Assembly: GCF_900101755.1 (NCBI RefSeq)
Contig: NZ_FNAE01000001.1
Coordinates: forward strand, 1,488,001 to 1,552,000
Origin: Ectopseudomonas alcaliphila
Lineage (GTDB): Bacteria > Pseudomonadota > Gammaproteobacteria > Pseudomonadales > Pseudomonadaceae
Direction of reading: 5' to 3'
Length of the DNA: 64,000 bases
This document shows positions 1 through 9,572 of this stretch, one piece after another. Within the stretch, counting starts at the first letter, position 1; each line of letters opens with the position of its first letter. A program made the position numbers and the translations under genes. Under the pieces are notes generated by a model, which did no database searches, was not told the origin of the DNA, and was given only the letters and a program-made list of their open reading frames with translations.

Positions 1-455
1 AACAGATCGCGCACTTCCACCGAGGTGCCCACCGGGTGCGCAGCAGGCTGCACCCGTGGCTCCATGTCACGACCTTCGGTCTCCACCTGCCAGGCCTGCT
101 CGGCGTCGGCGGTACGCGAGGTCAGCGTCAGGCGCGATACCGAACTGATCGACGCCAGCGCCTCGCCGCGAAAGCCCATGCTGAGCACGGCTTCGAGGTC
201 TTCCAGCTCACGAATCTTGCTGGTGGCGTGGCGCGCCAATGCCAGCGGCAGGTCGTCCGGAGCGATGCCACCACCGTCGTCGCGCACCTTGAGCAGCTTG
301 ACGCCACCCTGCTCGACTTCGACATCGATACGCCGGGCACCGGAGTCCAGGCTGTTTTCCAGCAGTTCCTTGGCGACCGAAGCCGGACGCTCGACCACCT
401 CGCCCGCGGCGATCTGGTTGGCCAGGCGCGGGCTGAGCAAATGAATACGGGACAT
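1..455 (-). CDS. mutL: DNA mismatch repair protein MutL, N-terminal part (cut by window edge)
   Basis: This is the first ~151 codons of MutL, the ATPase that links MutS mismatch recognition to downstream strand removal. The GHKL ATPase signatures are visible: the Mg-binding Glu in [11 protein letters not shown], the DDGGGI motif and the GFRGEAL lid motif, all in the usual order within the first 110 residues. The ATG at 453-455 gives the standard MSRIHLLSP start and lies 8 bp downstream of the amiB stop, so the two are probably co-transcribed. The C-terminal dimerisation/endonuclease region lies beyond base 1. The identification is secure; completeness of the gene cannot be judged. Confidence 0.96.
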   Translation of the reverse strand, partial: MSRIHLLSPRLANQIAAGEVVERPASVAKELLENSLDSGARRIDVEVEQGGVKLLKVRDDGGGIAPDDLPLALARHATSKIRELEDLEAVLSMGFRGEALASISSVSRLTLTSRTADAEQAWQVETEGRDMEPRVQPAAHPVGTSVEVRDL

Positions 456-463
456 TACACTCA

Positions 464-1891
464 CTACTGGGCTGCCAGCGCTGTGGCGGGTATCTGCAAC
501 GTCTGGCCGACCTTGATCACGTCACCATTGAGCTTGTTGGCACTACGCAGGGACGCCAGGCTGATCTGGTATCTCTGGGCGATCAGCGCCAGGCTCTCAC
601 CGCGCGCCACCACGTGTTCACGCGGACCCGCAGCGATCTTGCCTTCATCACGCAGCCAGGCGACGTAGGTGCCAGGCGGCGGGTTTTCATGGAAGAACTG
701 CTTGACCCCGGTGGTGATCGAGCGCGCCAGTGCCTGCTGGTGGCTGGCGGTATGCAATTTCTTGGCTTCATTGGGGTTGGAGATGAAACCGGTCTCCACC
801 AGAATCGAGGGAATATCCGGTGATTTCAGCACCATGAAGCCTGCCTGCTCGACGCGCCGCTTGTGCAGCGGGGTGATGCCGCCCATGTTCGACAACACCT
901 TCTGCCCGACATTGAGACTGGAGGACAGCGAAGCGGTCATCGACAGATCCAGCAACACGCCAGCGAGCATCTTGTCCTTGTCGTCGAGACTGACGTTGCC
1001 GGCGCCACCGATCAGGTCGGACTGGTTCTCGGCGTCGGCCAGCCAGCGCGCGGTCTCGGAGGTAGCACCACGTTCGGACAGGGCATAGACCGAAGCGCCG
1101 AACGCCGAGGCTCGCGGCGCCGCGTCGGCATGGATGGAGACGAACAGATCGGCCCCTTTCTTGCGTGCGATCTCGGTGCGTTTACGCAGCGGAATGAAGT
1201 AGTCGCCGGTGCGCACCAACTCGGCACGAAAGCCCTTTTCGGCATTGATCTGCCGCTGCAACTCTTTGGAAATGGCCAGGGTCACGTGCTTTTCATACTG
1301 CCCCTTGACCGGCGACAACGCCCCCGGGTCCTCGCCACCATGACCCGCATCGATGGCGACGATGATATCGCGCTTGCCATTGGGCACTGGCGTCAACTTG
1401 GGTGGAGGCTGGGTCGGCGTGACCGGCACAGGTGGTGCGCCAGCGGCAATACTGGGCGTCTGCGTGGCGGGTGGCGCACTGCCCTGATCGAACAGATCGA
1501 CCACCAGACGATGACCATATTGCTGATTAGGCGCCAGGGTGAAGCTCTTGGGCGACACCGGCGCCGACAGATCGATGACCACGCGCAGGTCGTCAGCACT
1601 GCGCTGGGCCGAGCGCACGCCGGTGATCGGGGTGTTGGCGAGCGAAAGCTGCTCGAGATTGGTGGCCAACTTGGCGCCACTGACGTCGATAACGATGCGA
1701 TCAGGCGCAGCCAGGGTGAACACGCTGTGCTGTACCGGGCCGGACAGATCGAAGACCAGACGGGTATTGTCCGGGGCCCGCCACAGGCGCACGCTCCGTA
1801 TATCGGAGGCAGCCAGTACTTCGGCAGCCAGGGCCGCCAACAACACCCCCACAGCGGTAACCAGCGCGCCTATGCGCATAACCAACCCCAT
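464..1891 (-). CDS. amiB: N-acetylmuramoyl-L-alanine amidase, AmiB type
   Basis: A 475-aa periplasmic peptidoglycan amidase that splits the peptide stem from MurNAc during daughter-cell separation. The order of parts is a signal peptide (about residues 1-27, ending near VLAAS), an AMIN domain (about 30-130) for septal targeting, a Pro-rich linker, an Amidase_3 catalytic domain starting at [17 protein letters not shown] with the zinc-ligand His184, and a C-terminal LysM repeat (about 425-472). The single LysM is typical of Pseudomonas and enterobacterial AmiB-like enzymes. The gene sits between tsaE (10 bp upstream) and mutL (8 bp downstream), the classic tsaE-amiB-mutL order. An internal ATG four codons in is an alternative start. 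Confidence 0.95.
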   Translation of the reverse strand: MGLVMRIGALVTAVGVLLAALAAEVLAASDIRSVRLWRAPDNTRLVFDLSGPVQHSVFTLAAPDRIVIDVSGAKLATNLEQLSLANTPITGVRSAQRSADDLRVVIDLSAPVSPKSFTLAPNQQYGHRLVVDLFDQGSAPPATQTPSIAAGAPPVPVTPTQPPPKLTPVPNGKRDIIVAIDAGHGGEDPGALSPVKGQYEKHVTLAISKELQRQINAEKGFRAELVRTGDYFIPLRKRTEIARKKGADLFVSIHADAAPRASAFGASVYALSERGATSETARWLADAENQSDLIGGAGNVSLDDKDKMLAGVLLDLSMTASLSSSLNVGQKVLSNMGGITPLHKRRVEQAGFMVLKSPDIPSILVETGFISNPNEAKKLHTASHQQALARSITTGVKQFFHENPPPGTYVAWLRDEGKIAAGPREHVVARGESLALIAQRYQISLASLRSANKLNGDVIKVGQTLQIPATALAAQ

Positions 1892-1901
1892 CGCTTCTTA
1901 T

Positions 1902-2375
1902 TCATTCCTTGCTACTCAGGGCCTTGCACCAGGCCTCCCCTCGAGCCCCATGCCCCTGCAGCAACAGCGAACGGCCGCTCGCTTGGGGGCTAATGGTAAT
2001 GTCCAGGTCGGGCTTTGGCAAAACGCCCGCACCACGCTGCGGCCATTCGATCAGGCACAAGGCATCCCCTTCGAAGTAATCGCGGATGCCGAGAAACTCC
2101 AGCTCCTCAGGATCGACCAGGCGATAAAGATCGAAATGAAAGGCGCGCAAGTCGCCTATTTCGTAGGGTTCGACCAGGGTAAAGGTCGGGCTCTTGACCG
2201 CGCCGGCATGGCCCAGGCCGCGCAGAATGCCACGTGAAAGGGTGGTCTTGCCGGCGCCCAGATCACCATGCAGATAGATGATGCCCAGGCCACCGCTGAC
2301 TTCGGCGATCCGCGCGCCCAGAGCCAGCATCGCGGCTTCGTCAGCCGCTTCGAGTTTCACTTCACACAAGGGCAC
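1902..2375 (-). CDS. tsaE: tRNA threonylcarbamoyladenosine biosynthesis ATPase TsaE
   Basis: A 157-aa P-loop ATPase that works with TsaB and TsaD to place t6A at position 37 of ANN-decoding tRNAs. The Walker A sequence GDLGAGKTT is at residues 37-45 (Lys43) and is followed by the family stretch [11 protein letters not shown] and by [18 protein letters not shown]. Length matches the family. Its 5' end overlaps the 3' end of the nnr gene by 19 bp, so translation of the two is probably coupled. Confidence 0.95.
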   Translation of the reverse strand: MPLCEVKLEAADEAAMLALGARIAEVSGGLGIIYLHGDLGAGKTTLSRGILRGLGHAGAVKSPTFTLVEPYEIGDLRAFHFDLYRLVDPEELEFLGIRDYFEGDALCLIEWPQRGAGVLPKPDLDITISPQASGRSLLLQGHGARGEAWCKALSSKE

Positions 2376-3853
2376 AACTCCTCCAATAACTGACGAATGG
2401 TACAGGGCAGATCACCGGCAGCCAGCCCGCGCCCCTGCGCAGCCAGCACCTCACCGGCCCGCGCATGCAGCCATACCGCCAGGCAGGCTGCATCATACGC
2501 TGCCATGCCCTGCGCCAGCAGCGCACCGATCAATCCAGCCAGCACATCCCCAAGCCCCGCGCCCGCCATCGCCGGATGGCCGCGATCACACAGCGCCAGG
2601 CGCCCATCCGGCGCCGCGACCAGGCTGCCGGCCCCCTTGAGCACCACCACCAGCCCGAAACGTTGCGCCAAAGCCCGCGCTGCAGCCGGCCGATCAGCCT
2701 GCACGGTAGCAGTGTCGATGCCCAGTAGACGCGCCGCTTCGCCCGGATGTGGCGTGAGCACGCCCTGGCCAGGCGCGACGACCTGCCCGGCAGCCAGAAG
2801 ATTCAGCGCATCGGCATCCCAGACCTGAGGCACATCGAGACCGCAGACGCCAGACAGCAAACTGCGCGCCCAGGCACCCTGCCCCAGGCCAGGCCCTACC
2901 ACGCAGACATCGGCGCGCTCGGTGAGTGCCAACAGCTGATTGGCCGAAGCCAGCGCCGTGCACATGATTTCAGGCCGGCGCACCAGGGCGGCCGCGACAT
3001 GTTCGGCCCGTGTTGCCAGCGACACCAGGCCGGCGCCGGCACGTAGCGCACTGTCGGCACAGAGCAGCGCGGCGCCGCCCATGCCCAGATCGCCACCGAC
3101 CACCAGCAGATGGCCGAACTGGCCCTTGTGCGCCACCGGCGAGCGTGCGCTCAGACGTGGAAGATTGGCCAAATCGAGGCGCTGCGCCACGCAGGGCGCC
3201 TGGGCCAATAGCCGGGCATCGCCTTGCAGATCGTCGAACAGCAGCTCGCCGCACAGTTCTGGGCCGCCCCCCGTCAGCAGGCCGAGCTTGAGGGCGACGA
3301 AGGTCACGGTCAGATCGGCGCGCACCGCCACACCAAGACGCGCGCCGCTGTCGGCATTCAAGCCAGAAGGAATATCCACCGCCAGCACCGGCAAGCCACT
3401 CTGGTTGAGCAGGCGTATCGCCTGGGCATAAGGCTCACGCACAGCACCAGACAGCCCCGTGCCGAGCAACGCATCGGCCAGGATGCCCGTCAGTGGCGCG
3501 CATTCGCTCCAGGGCAGAATATCCACGCCTGCTCGCCTGGCCTCGGCGCAGGCCTGAGCAGCGTCGCCACTCAGCGCAGCGGGATCGCCCACCGCCAGCA
3601 CGCGCACGCGCCACCCGGCACGCTGGGCCAGGGCGGCGATCAGGTAGCCGTCACCAGCATTGTTGCCACGCCCGGCCAGCACGGTGAGTTCACCAGCATC
3701 CGGCCAGCGCCTGCGCAGGGCGCGCCAGGCAGCGTGGGCGGCACGCTGCATCAATTCGAACCCAGGCGTCCCGGCGGCGATCAGTTGCGCATCCAGCGCG
3801 CGCACCTGTTCGGCGCTGTGCAGGCTCAAGGGTAAAGAGGCTGGTAGATGCAT
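2357..3853 (-). CDS. nnr: Bifunctional NAD(P)H-hydrate epimerase / ADP-dependent dehydratase
   Basis: A 498-aa fusion that repairs hydrated NAD(P)H. The N-terminal YjeF/NnrE half (about 1-215; [26 protein letters not shown]) epimerises R- to S-NAD(P)HX. The C-terminal ribokinase-like NnrD half (about 225-498) dehydrates S-NAD(P)HX using ADP, with [20 protein letters not shown] and the catalytic glycine loop [12 protein letters not shown] place the start at the ATG 3851-3853 (MHLPAS); the frame stays open to 3916 but would then overlap the divergent queG start. A TATAAT hexamer (minus strand, 3882-3887) without a good -35 lies in the gap. tsaE and amiB follow in the same direction. Confidence 0.93.
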   Translation of the reverse strand: MHLPASLPLSLHSAEQVRALDAQLIAAGTPGFELMQRAAHAAWRALRRRWPDAGELTVLAGRGNNAGDGYLIAALAQRAGWRVRVLAVGDPAALSGDAAQACAEARRAGVDILPWSECAPLTGILADALLGTGLSGAVREPYAQAIRLLNQSGLPVLAVDIPSGLNADSGARLGVAVRADLTVTFVALKLGLLTGGGPELCGELLFDDLQGDARLLAQAPCVAQRLDLANLPRLSARSPVAHKGQFGHLLVVGGDLGMGGAALLCADSALRAGAGLVSLATRAEHVAAALVRRPEIMCTALASANQLLALTERADVCVVGPGLGQGAWARSLLSGVCGLDVPQVWDADALNLLAAGQVVAPGQGVLTPHPGEAARLLGIDTATVQADRPAAARALAQRFGLVVVLKGAGSLVAAPDGRLALCDRGHPAMAGAGLGDVLAGLIGALLAQGMAAYDAACLAVWLHARAGEVLAAQGRGLAAGDLPCTIRQLLEELCPCVK

Positions 3854-3914
3854 GGCTCGCTCGCGGCGGATGTCTGGCAGAATTATACCCACGTCCATCG
3901 CCTGCGCCCTCCTC

Positions 3915-4979
3915 ATGTCCGATCAAACCCTCGACCTCGACGCCCTCGCCCTGTCCATCAAGGACTGGGGGCGTGAGCTGGGCTTTCAGCAGGTCGGCAT
4001 CACCGATGTCGAGCTGGGCGAACACGAGGCGCATCTGCAACGATGGCTGGAAGCCGGCTACCAGGGCGAGATGGACTACATGGCCGCCCATGGCAGCAAG
4101 CGCTCACACCCGGACGAACTGGTGCCCGGCACCCTGCGCGTGGTGTCGCTGCGCATGGACTATCTGCCCGGCGACACGCAGATGGCCCAACGCCTGAAAG
4201 AACCGCAACAGGCCTATGTGTCGCGTTACGCCCTGGGCCGCGACTACCACAAGCTGATCCGCAAGCGCCTGCAACAACTGGCCGAACGTATCCAGCAGCA
4301 GATCGGCCCGTTCGGCTACCGCGCCTTCGTCGACAGCGCCCCAGTGCTGGAAAAGGCCATCGCCGAAAAGGCCGGCCTCGGCTGGATCGGCAAGAACACC
4401 CTGGTGCTCAACCGCAAGGCCGGCAGCTATTTCTTTCTCGGCGAACTGTTCGTCGACCTGCCGCTGCCGGTGGACGCCCCACACGGCAGCGAGCATTGCG
4501 GACGCTGCAGCGCGTGCATGGATATCTGCCCCACTGCGGCCTTCGCCGGCCCCTACGTGCTGGATGCCCGGCGCTGCATCTCCTACCTGACCATCGAGCT
4601 GAAAGGCTCGATCCCGGTAGAGCTGCGTGCGCCCATCGGCAACCGGGTATTCGGCTGCGACGACTGCCAGATCGTTTGTCCCTGGAACCGCTTCGCCCGG
4701 CCCACCGAGCAGGGCGACTTCCAGCCGCGCCACGGCCTGGACAACAGCGGCCTGGCCGAGCTGTTCCTGTGGACGGAAGAGGAATTTCTCAGCCGCACCG
4801 AAGGCTCGCCGCTACGCCGCGCCGGCTACGAGCGCTGGCTGCGTAACCTGGCGGTCGGCCTGGGCAATGCGCCCTCGACCATCCCGGTGCTTCAGGCCCT
4901 GATCGCGCGCCGCGAACATCCATCGCCGCTGGTGCGCGAGCATGTCGAGTGGGCCCTGGAGCGACACAGCGCTCTGTAG
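3915..4979 (+). CDS. queG: Epoxyqueuosine reductase QueG
   Basis: A 354-aa cobalamin- and Fe-S-dependent enzyme that reduces epoxyqueuosine to queuosine in the wobble position of tRNA. The N-terminal cobalamin-binding region is followed by two 4Fe-4S motifs, CGRCSACMDIC (first Cys near residue 195) and CDDCQIVCPWN, and a short C-terminal HEAT-like tail. The ATG at 3915 opens MSDQTLDLD, near the usual family start. It is transcribed divergently from nnr. Its TAG stop lies inside the first bases of a palindromic repeat (see 4976-5035). Confidence 0.96.
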   Translation: MSDQTLDLDALALSIKDWGRELGFQQVGITDVELGEHEAHLQRWLEAGYQGEMDYMAAHGSKRSHPDELVPGTLRVVSLRMDYLPGDTQMAQRLKEPQQAYVSRYALGRDYHKLIRKRLQQLAERIQQQIGPFGYRAFVDSAPVLEKAIAEKAGLGWIGKNTLVLNRKAGSYFFLGELFVDLPLPVDAPHGSEHCGRCSACMDICPTAAFAGPYVLDARRCISYLTIELKGSIPVELRAPIGNRVFGCDDCQIVCPWNRFARPTEQGDFQPRHGLDNSGLAELFLWTEEEFLSRTEGSPLRRAGYERWLRNLAVGLGNAPSTIPVLQALIARREHPSPLVREHVEWALERHSAL

Positions 4980-5035
4980 CCCGAATGAAATCCGGGAATA
5001 GCGCCGCCCATTTCCCCGGATTGCATCCGGGCTAC
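4976..5035. repeat. REP-like palindrome, copy 1
   Basis: Imperfect palindrome with arms GTAGCCCGAATGAAATCCGGG and CCCGGATTGCATCCGGGCTAC around a ~20-base spacer. A second copy with nearly the same arms is at 25897-25962. The left arm includes the TAG stop codon of queG. It could fold in RNA and stabilise the 3' end of the queG transcript; that role is inferred. Confidence 0.85.
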
Positions 5036-5066
5036 GCGAATTGACGCCTACATCACGGGTATCGCT

Positions 5067-5088
5067 CGGTGCGCACGGCGCACCCTAC
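5067..5088. repeat. GTAGGGTGCGC repeat, half copy
   Basis: CGGTGCGCACGGCGCACCCTAC matches one arm of the larger palindrome at 26009-26062. In both places it follows the REP-like palindrome at short distance, so the two families travel as a composite. Confidence 0.75.
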
Positions 5089-5096
5089 AGACGAGC

Positions 5097-5639
5097 TTAG
5101 ACCTTGAGGAAATGCTCGCGGTAGTGGCGCAGCTCGGCGATGGACTCACGAATGTCATCCAGCGCCTGGTGAGTAGCGGTTTTCTGAAAGCTGTCCTTGA
5201 CCTCCGGCGCCCACATGCCCGCCAGGATCTTCAGCGTCGATACGTCCAGATAGCGGTAGTGGAAGTAGGCCTCCAGCGCCGGCATGTACTTGTAGAGGAA
5301 GCGGCGGTCCTGGCCGATGCTGTTGCCGCAGATCGGCGACTTGCCCTTGGGCACCCACTGTTCGAGGAAGGCGATGGTCTGTGCTTCGGCCGCCGCCGTA
5401 TCGATCTTGCTGTCACGCACGCGCTGAGTCAGGCCGCTCTGGCCATGGGTGCGGGTGTTCCATTCGTCCATGCCGGCCAGGGCCGCGTCGCTCTGGTGAA
5501 CGGCGATCACCGGGCCTTCGGCCAGCACGTTCAGTTCGCTGTCGGTGACGATGGTGGCCATCTCGATGATCACGTCGCGCTCCGGCTCCAGCCCGGTCAT
5601 TTCCAGGTCGATCCAGATCAGGTTGTTGGGGTTTTGCAT
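5097..5639 (-). CDS. orn: Oligoribonuclease
   Basis: A 180-aa DEDDh 3'-5' exoribonuclease that degrades 2-5 nt RNAs and pGpG, the linear product of cyclic-di-GMP hydrolysis, which makes it relevant to fimX and the PilZ-like gene nearby. The first metal motif [11 protein letters not shown] (Asp11, Glu13) and the late [11 protein letters not shown] motif with the catalytic His and Asp are present. Length and the start [16 protein letters not shown] match the family. It is separated from queG by repeats and convergent with it. Confidence 0.97.
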   Translation of the reverse strand: MQNPNNLIWIDLEMTGLEPERDVIIEMATIVTDSELNVLAEGPVIAVHQSDAALAGMDEWNTRTHGQSGLTQRVRDSKIDTAAAEAQTIAFLEQWVPKGKSPICGNSIGQDRRFLYKYMPALEAYFHYRYLDVSTLKILAGMWAPEVKDSFQKTATHQALDDIRESIAELRHYREHFLKV

Positions 5640-5696
5640 GGTTGGGTGCTCCTTGGCTCAGGCGCCAAGTCTAACAGGCTGCCGAGAAACTACCTG

Positions 5697-6491
5697 CTAG
5701 CGGATGTCCGCGCCCCTCATCTGCCAGAGGAACAGGGCGGTCTGCCGCCCTTCGTTGAGGTCGAACACGCGATCGGCCGGCACGCCCGGAATCTCGAAGG
5801 TATTGCTGATCAGCCAGCTACCGGCGCGCATCTCGACCTGCGCCTTGGCCCACAGGCGCGGCATCGGCACGGGCGACAGAAAGCAATAGACGACATCGAA
5901 GTCGCCGAGCTCGACCTGCCACAAACTCCGATAACGAATGCAGCAGTTCTCCTGCAACAGGCAGCGCAGCCAAGCGAAAACGAAGAGCAGAGGCGCCGTC
6001 TCGACACCGACGAACTGCCCGCGCGGAAACTGTCGGGCCAGTTGCAGCACCATACCTGCCGTACCACACCCCAGGTCGACGACGCGCAGCGGCGGCTCGC
6101 GCTCGCTCAAGCACTGCTGCAGACGGTGCTGTGCCTTGCGCCCACTCAGGTAGAGCGGCACCTGTTCGCGCAGGCTGTTCCAGTTGACCAGTAGCAACAG
6201 GACGAAGCACAGCAAAAACAGCCAGGCCGGCAAATCGGCGCGCTGCATCACCAGCAGCGCAGGCAGGAACGCCAGATTGATCCACAACCACCAGCGCGAA
6301 AGCCCCAGGCGCCAGCCGATCCCGGCCGCCACAACACCTTGCAGCAGAACCACCGAAAACAGCGACATGCGCCAGGACAGCAACGCCAGCAAATAGACCA
6401 GCACCACCACCAGCGCCATGGCCAAACCCTGCGCCAAAAGAGCCCGCAACAGCGGTAACCGCAGCACCGCTCTTTTCTCGCCTGTCGTCAT
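5697..6491 (-). CDS. Membrane-anchored SAM-dependent methyltransferase, unknown substrate
   Basis: A 264-aa protein with about four hydrophobic segments in the first ~110 residues, then a class I methyltransferase core. The SAM motif is [16 protein letters not shown], followed by an acidic residue after FVGVE, which fits motif II. The substrate is unknown; membrane placement suggests a lipid or quinone-like target or a membrane protein, but nothing proves it. I choose the ATG at 6489-6491 (MTTGEKRAV); the frame is open to 6536. I do not recall a counterpart between orn and rsgA in P. aeruginosa, so this may be a lineage-specific insertion. It is divergent from rsgA. Confidence 0.75.
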   Translation of the reverse strand: MTTGEKRAVLRLPLLRALLAQGLAMALVVVLVYLLALLSWRMSLFSVVLLQGVVAAGIGWRLGLSRWWLWINLAFLPALLVMQRADLPAWLFLLCFVLLLLVNWNSLREQVPLYLSGRKAQHRLQQCLSEREPPLRVVDLGCGTAGMVLQLARQFPRGQFVGVETAPLLFVFAWLRCLLQENCCIRYRSLWQVELGDFDVVYCFLSPVPMPRLWAKAQVEMRAGSWLISNTFEIPGVPADRVFDLNEGRQTALFLWQMRGADIR

Positions 6492-6578
6492 TCCCAGCCT
6501 CTGTGTCTGACAGCCGAATGGCCGCCGAGCGCTCATGCTAAACTCGCCGCGATCAACACTCCACTACCCGGATGCTCC

Positions 6579-7610
6579 ATGGCCAAACGCCAACTCAACC
6601 GCCGCCAGAACTGGCGGATCGAAAAGATTCAAGGCGAGCGCGCGGCCCGCGCCGCCAAGCGTGAATCGCGAGCAATGGAAGCACTGGAGGGCGGTGACCT
6701 CGGCCCGGAACAGACCGGCCTGGTAATCGCCCATTTCGGCGTACAGGTGGAAATCGAGGGCTTGCAGGGTGAAATGGCCGGCCAGGTGTTTCGCTGCCAC
6801 CTGCGCGCCAACCTGCCGGCACTGGTCACCGGCGATCAGGTGGTCTGGCGCCCCGGCAATCAGGGTGACGGCGTCATCGTCGCGCAACTGCCGAGAAACA
6901 GCGAACTGTGTCGTCCCGACATGCGCGGCCAACTCAAACCAGTGGCGGCCAACGTCGACCAGATCGTTATCGTCTTTGCCCCGCTGCCCGAGCCGCACGC
7001 CAACCTGATCGACCGTTATCTGGTGGCAGCCGAGCACGCGGGCATTCGCCCACTGCTGCTGCTGAACAAGGCCGATCTGATCGATGAACAGAACCAGGTG
7101 GCGCTGGACGCCCTGCTCAGGGTTTATCGTCAGCTGGAGTATCCGCTGCTGGAAGTCTCGGCCCATAAGGGCGATGGCATGGAGCAACTGAAAAGTCGCT
7201 TGAACGGAAACGTCAGCGTATTCGTGGGCCAATCTGGCGTAGGCAAGTCATCGCTGGTCAACAGCCTGCTGCCCGGCGTCGATACGCGTGTCGGCGCATT
7301 GTCGGAATTGACCGGCAAGGGCACACACACCACCACCACCGCACGGCTTTTCCATTTCCCCGGCGGCGGCCAACTGATCGACTCCCCCGGCATTCGCGAG
7401 TTCGGCCTGGGCCATGTCAGCCGTGATGATGTGGAGGCAGGCTTCATCGAGTTCCACGACCTGCTGGGCCGCTGCCGCTTCCGTGACTGCAAGCATGATC
7501 GCGAGCCGGGTTGCGCCCTGCTGCAGGCGCTCGAGGACGGGCGCATTCAGCCGCAGCGCATGGCCAGCTACCGCCACATACTCGCCAGCCTGCCTGAAGA
7601 CGATTACTGA
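6579..7610 (+). CDS. rsgA: Ribosome small-subunit-dependent GTPase RsgA
   Basis: A 343-aa circularly permuted GTPase that checks late 30S maturation. Features in order are a basic N-terminus ([16 protein letters not shown]), an OB-fold, the permuted GTPase with G4 (LNKADLID) before G1 ([15 protein letters not shown]) and G3 (DSPGIREFG), and a C-terminal zinc motif ([14 protein letters not shown]). Length is normal. It is convergent with motB and the two coding regions overlap by 7 bp. Confidence 0.97.
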   Translation: MAKRQLNRRQNWRIEKIQGERAARAAKRESRAMEALEGGDLGPEQTGLVIAHFGVQVEIEGLQGEMAGQVFRCHLRANLPALVTGDQVVWRPGNQGDGVIVAQLPRNSELCRPDMRGQLKPVAANVDQIVIVFAPLPEPHANLIDRYLVAAEHAGIRPLLLLNKADLIDEQNQVALDALLRVYRQLEYPLLEVSAHKGDGMEQLKSRLNGNVSVFVGQSGVGKSSLVNSLLPGVDTRVGALSELTGKGTHTTTTARLFHFPGGGQLIDSPGIREFGLGHVSRDDVEAGFIEFHDLLGRCRFRDCKHDREPGCALLQALEDGRIQPQRMASYRHILASLPEDDY

Positions 7611-8599
7611 TTGCCCAACTGATCGAACTGCAGGGCACCTTCCTCGAAGATATTCAAACGCTCGCGCAGTTGGCCGGCCGGCAGCGGATCGCTCGCCGCG
7701 CCACCCGGCTCGGCGCCCTCGGCCGGATCAGGCGGTGCTTCACCACCTTGTTCGCCCTCGATGGCGCGCTGCGCCTTCTTGGTCAGCACGACGATATCGA
7801 TGCGCCGATTGACCGGATTGAAGGGGTCGTCGCGGTCAAACAGGGCCGAGGAGGCGTAACCGACCACCCGCGCCACCTGCTCATCGGCGTACCCCCCGGC
7901 GATCAGCGCACGCCGCGCCGCATTGGCACGGTTGGCTGACAGTTCCCAGTTGCCAAAATCGCCACGCCCGGCAAAGGGCTTGGCATCGGTGTGACCACTG
8001 ACGCTGATCTTGTTCGGCACCGCGCGAATGGTGTCGGCCATGGCCAGCAGGATGTCCTCGAAGTACGGCTGAAGGTTGGCACTGCCCAACGCGAACATCG
8101 GCCGGTTCTCGGCATCCATGATCTGGATGCGCAAACCGTCCTGGGTAATCTCGAACAGGATCTGGTCCTTGAAACGTTGCAGCTCGGGGTTTTCCTCGAC
8201 CTTGTTCTGCAGTTCCTGCAACAACAATTCCAGGCGCTCCTGCTCCATCTTGTCGGCCAGGGTTTCGATCTGGTCCGTGCTGATTCCGGTCTCATCCGGC
8301 TGACTTTCCGGCGTCTCGGAGATGTCCGGGTTGAGCGTGCGTTCAGGTGCCGGCGTCGGCGTGCCACCCAAGTCGATGGCGTAGGGACTGGCGCTTTCGG
8401 TGAAACCGATGGGGTCCTGGAAATAGCCGGAAATGGCCTTCTTCTGCTCCGGCGTGGCCGATGTCATCAGCCACATCACCAGGAAGAACGCCATCATGGC
8501 GGTGGCGAAGTCGGCGAACGCGATCTTCCAGGCACCGCCATGGTGCCCACCCGCGACCTTCTTGACTCGCTTGACGATGATGGGTTGGTTATTTTCCAT
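7604..8599 (-). CDS. motB: Flagellar motor stator protein MotB
   Basis: A 331-aa stator subunit that anchors MotA to peptidoglycan and forms half of the proton channel. It has one membrane segment (about 25-47) with the proton-binding Asp30 in [13 protein letters not shown], a plug/linker region, and an OmpA-like peptidoglycan-binding domain (about 150-270) with SGHTDAKPF and NRRIDIVV. The C-terminal ~50 residues are Pro/Glu/Gly-rich. It follows motA by 3 bp. The N-terminal HHGGAWKIA stretch is typical of the Pseudomonas MotAB set rather than MotCD. Confidence 0.96.
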   Translation of the reverse strand: MENNQPIIVKRVKKVAGGHHGGAWKIAFADFATAMMAFFLVMWLMTSATPEQKKAISGYFQDPIGFTESASPYAIDLGGTPTPAPERTLNPDISETPESQPDETGISTDQIETLADKMEQERLELLLQELQNKVEENPELQRFKDQILFEITQDGLRIQIMDAENRPMFALGSANLQPYFEDILLAMADTIRAVPNKISVSGHTDAKPFAGRGDFGNWELSANRANAARRALIAGGYADEQVARVVGYASSALFDRDDPFNPVNRRIDIVVLTKKAQRAIEGEQGGEAPPDPAEGAEPGGAASDPLPAGQLRERLNIFEEGALQFDQLGNQ

Positions 8600-8602
8600 G
8601 GC

Positions 8603-9454
8603 TTAGCTGCCGCGCATGGCCTGTTCGAGCTCGCTGAAGCTCGGGCGGTGCGCCGGATACAAGACCTTGCGCCCGAACTCTACAGCCAGGGTCGGCGGCA
8701 TGCCCGATGCAGACGCGACCAGGGTCGCCTTGATGGCTTCGTAGAGGTTCAGCTCTTCCTTGGCGTCATGTTCCAGAGCGTTCGCCAGCGGACCGAAGAA
8801 ACCATAGGAACCAAGAATACCGAGGAAGGTACCAACCAGCGCGGTCCCCACCTTCTGACCGATCTGCGCGTTGTCCGCCTCGGCCAGGATCGACATGGTG
8901 ATCACGATACCCAGCACGGCCGCAACGATACCCATGGCCGGCATGCCGTCAGCGACCTTGGCTACGGCGTGCGCCGGGTGCTCCACTTCTTCCTTGAGGC
9001 TGGTCAGCTCCATGTCGAACAGGCCTTCGAGTTCGTGCGGCGCCATGTTGCCGGACGACATGATGCGCAGGTAGTCGCAGATGAAGGCTGTCATCCGCGC
9101 GTCCTTGAGCACGCCTGGATACTTGCTGAAAATCGGGCTGGCGTTGGGGTCCTCGACATCCGCCTCGATGGCCATCATGCCCTCGCGGCGACTCTTGTTG
9201 AGGATCTCGTACAGCAGCTTGAGCACTTCCAGGTAGTAGGTATGGGTGAAGCGCGTGCCGAACATGCTCAACGATTTCTTGAACACCGTCATGAACATGC
9301 TGCTCGGGTTGGCCTGCAGGAATGCACCCAACGCCGCGCCGCCGATAATCAGAACCTCGAAGGGGTGGACCAGTGCCATGAACTGCCCACCCGAGAGTAT
9401 GAACCCGCCGAGCACGCAGCCAAAAACAACAATGATGCCGATGATTTTTACCAT
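8603..9454 (-). CDS. motA: Flagellar motor stator protein MotA
   Basis: A 283-aa inner-membrane stator subunit with four predicted membrane segments; the large cytoplasmic loop lies between segments 2 and 3. The Pro-rich PAMGIVAAVLGIV segment carries the conserved proline used in torque generation. I use the ATG at 9452-9454 (MVKIIGIIV), the family start; the frame is open 16 codons further upstream. A FliA-type promoter sits about 55 bp upstream (9509-9535), and motB follows at once. Confidence 0.96.
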   Translation of the reverse strand: MVKIIGIIVVFGCVLGGFILSGGQFMALVHPFEVLIIGGAALGAFLQANPSSMFMTVFKKSLSMFGTRFTHTYYLEVLKLLYEILNKSRREGMMAIEADVEDPNASPIFSKYPGVLKDARMTAFICDYLRIMSSGNMAPHELEGLFDMELTSLKEEVEHPAHAVAKVADGMPAMGIVAAVLGIVITMSILAEADNAQIGQKVGTALVGTFLGILGSYGFFGPLANALEHDAKEELNLYEAIKATLVASASGMPPTLAVEFGRKVLYPAHRPSFSELEQAMRGS

Positions 9455-9508
9455 GAAAGGAACGCTTGCAGAGCCTAGAGGATGGGTTATTAAAAACAAC
9501 ACTTCTAA

Positions 9509-9535
9509 TTATCGGAACTTATACGCCAGACTATA
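9509..9535 (-). promoter_or_regulatory. Probable FliA (sigma-28) promoter of motAB
   Basis: On the minus strand the sequence reads TATAGTCT, 11 bases, TCCGATAA. This matches the flagellar sigma-28 consensus TAAAGTTT-N11-GCCGATAA at 6/8 and 7/8 positions with exact spacing. It points towards motA and would give a leader of about 45-50 nt. Late flagellar class genes are expected to use this sigma factor, so sequence and context agree. Confidence 0.65.
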
Positions 9536-9572
9536 GCCAGTTAAGGCCAAAAGCCAGTTCGGCTCAACCCAC

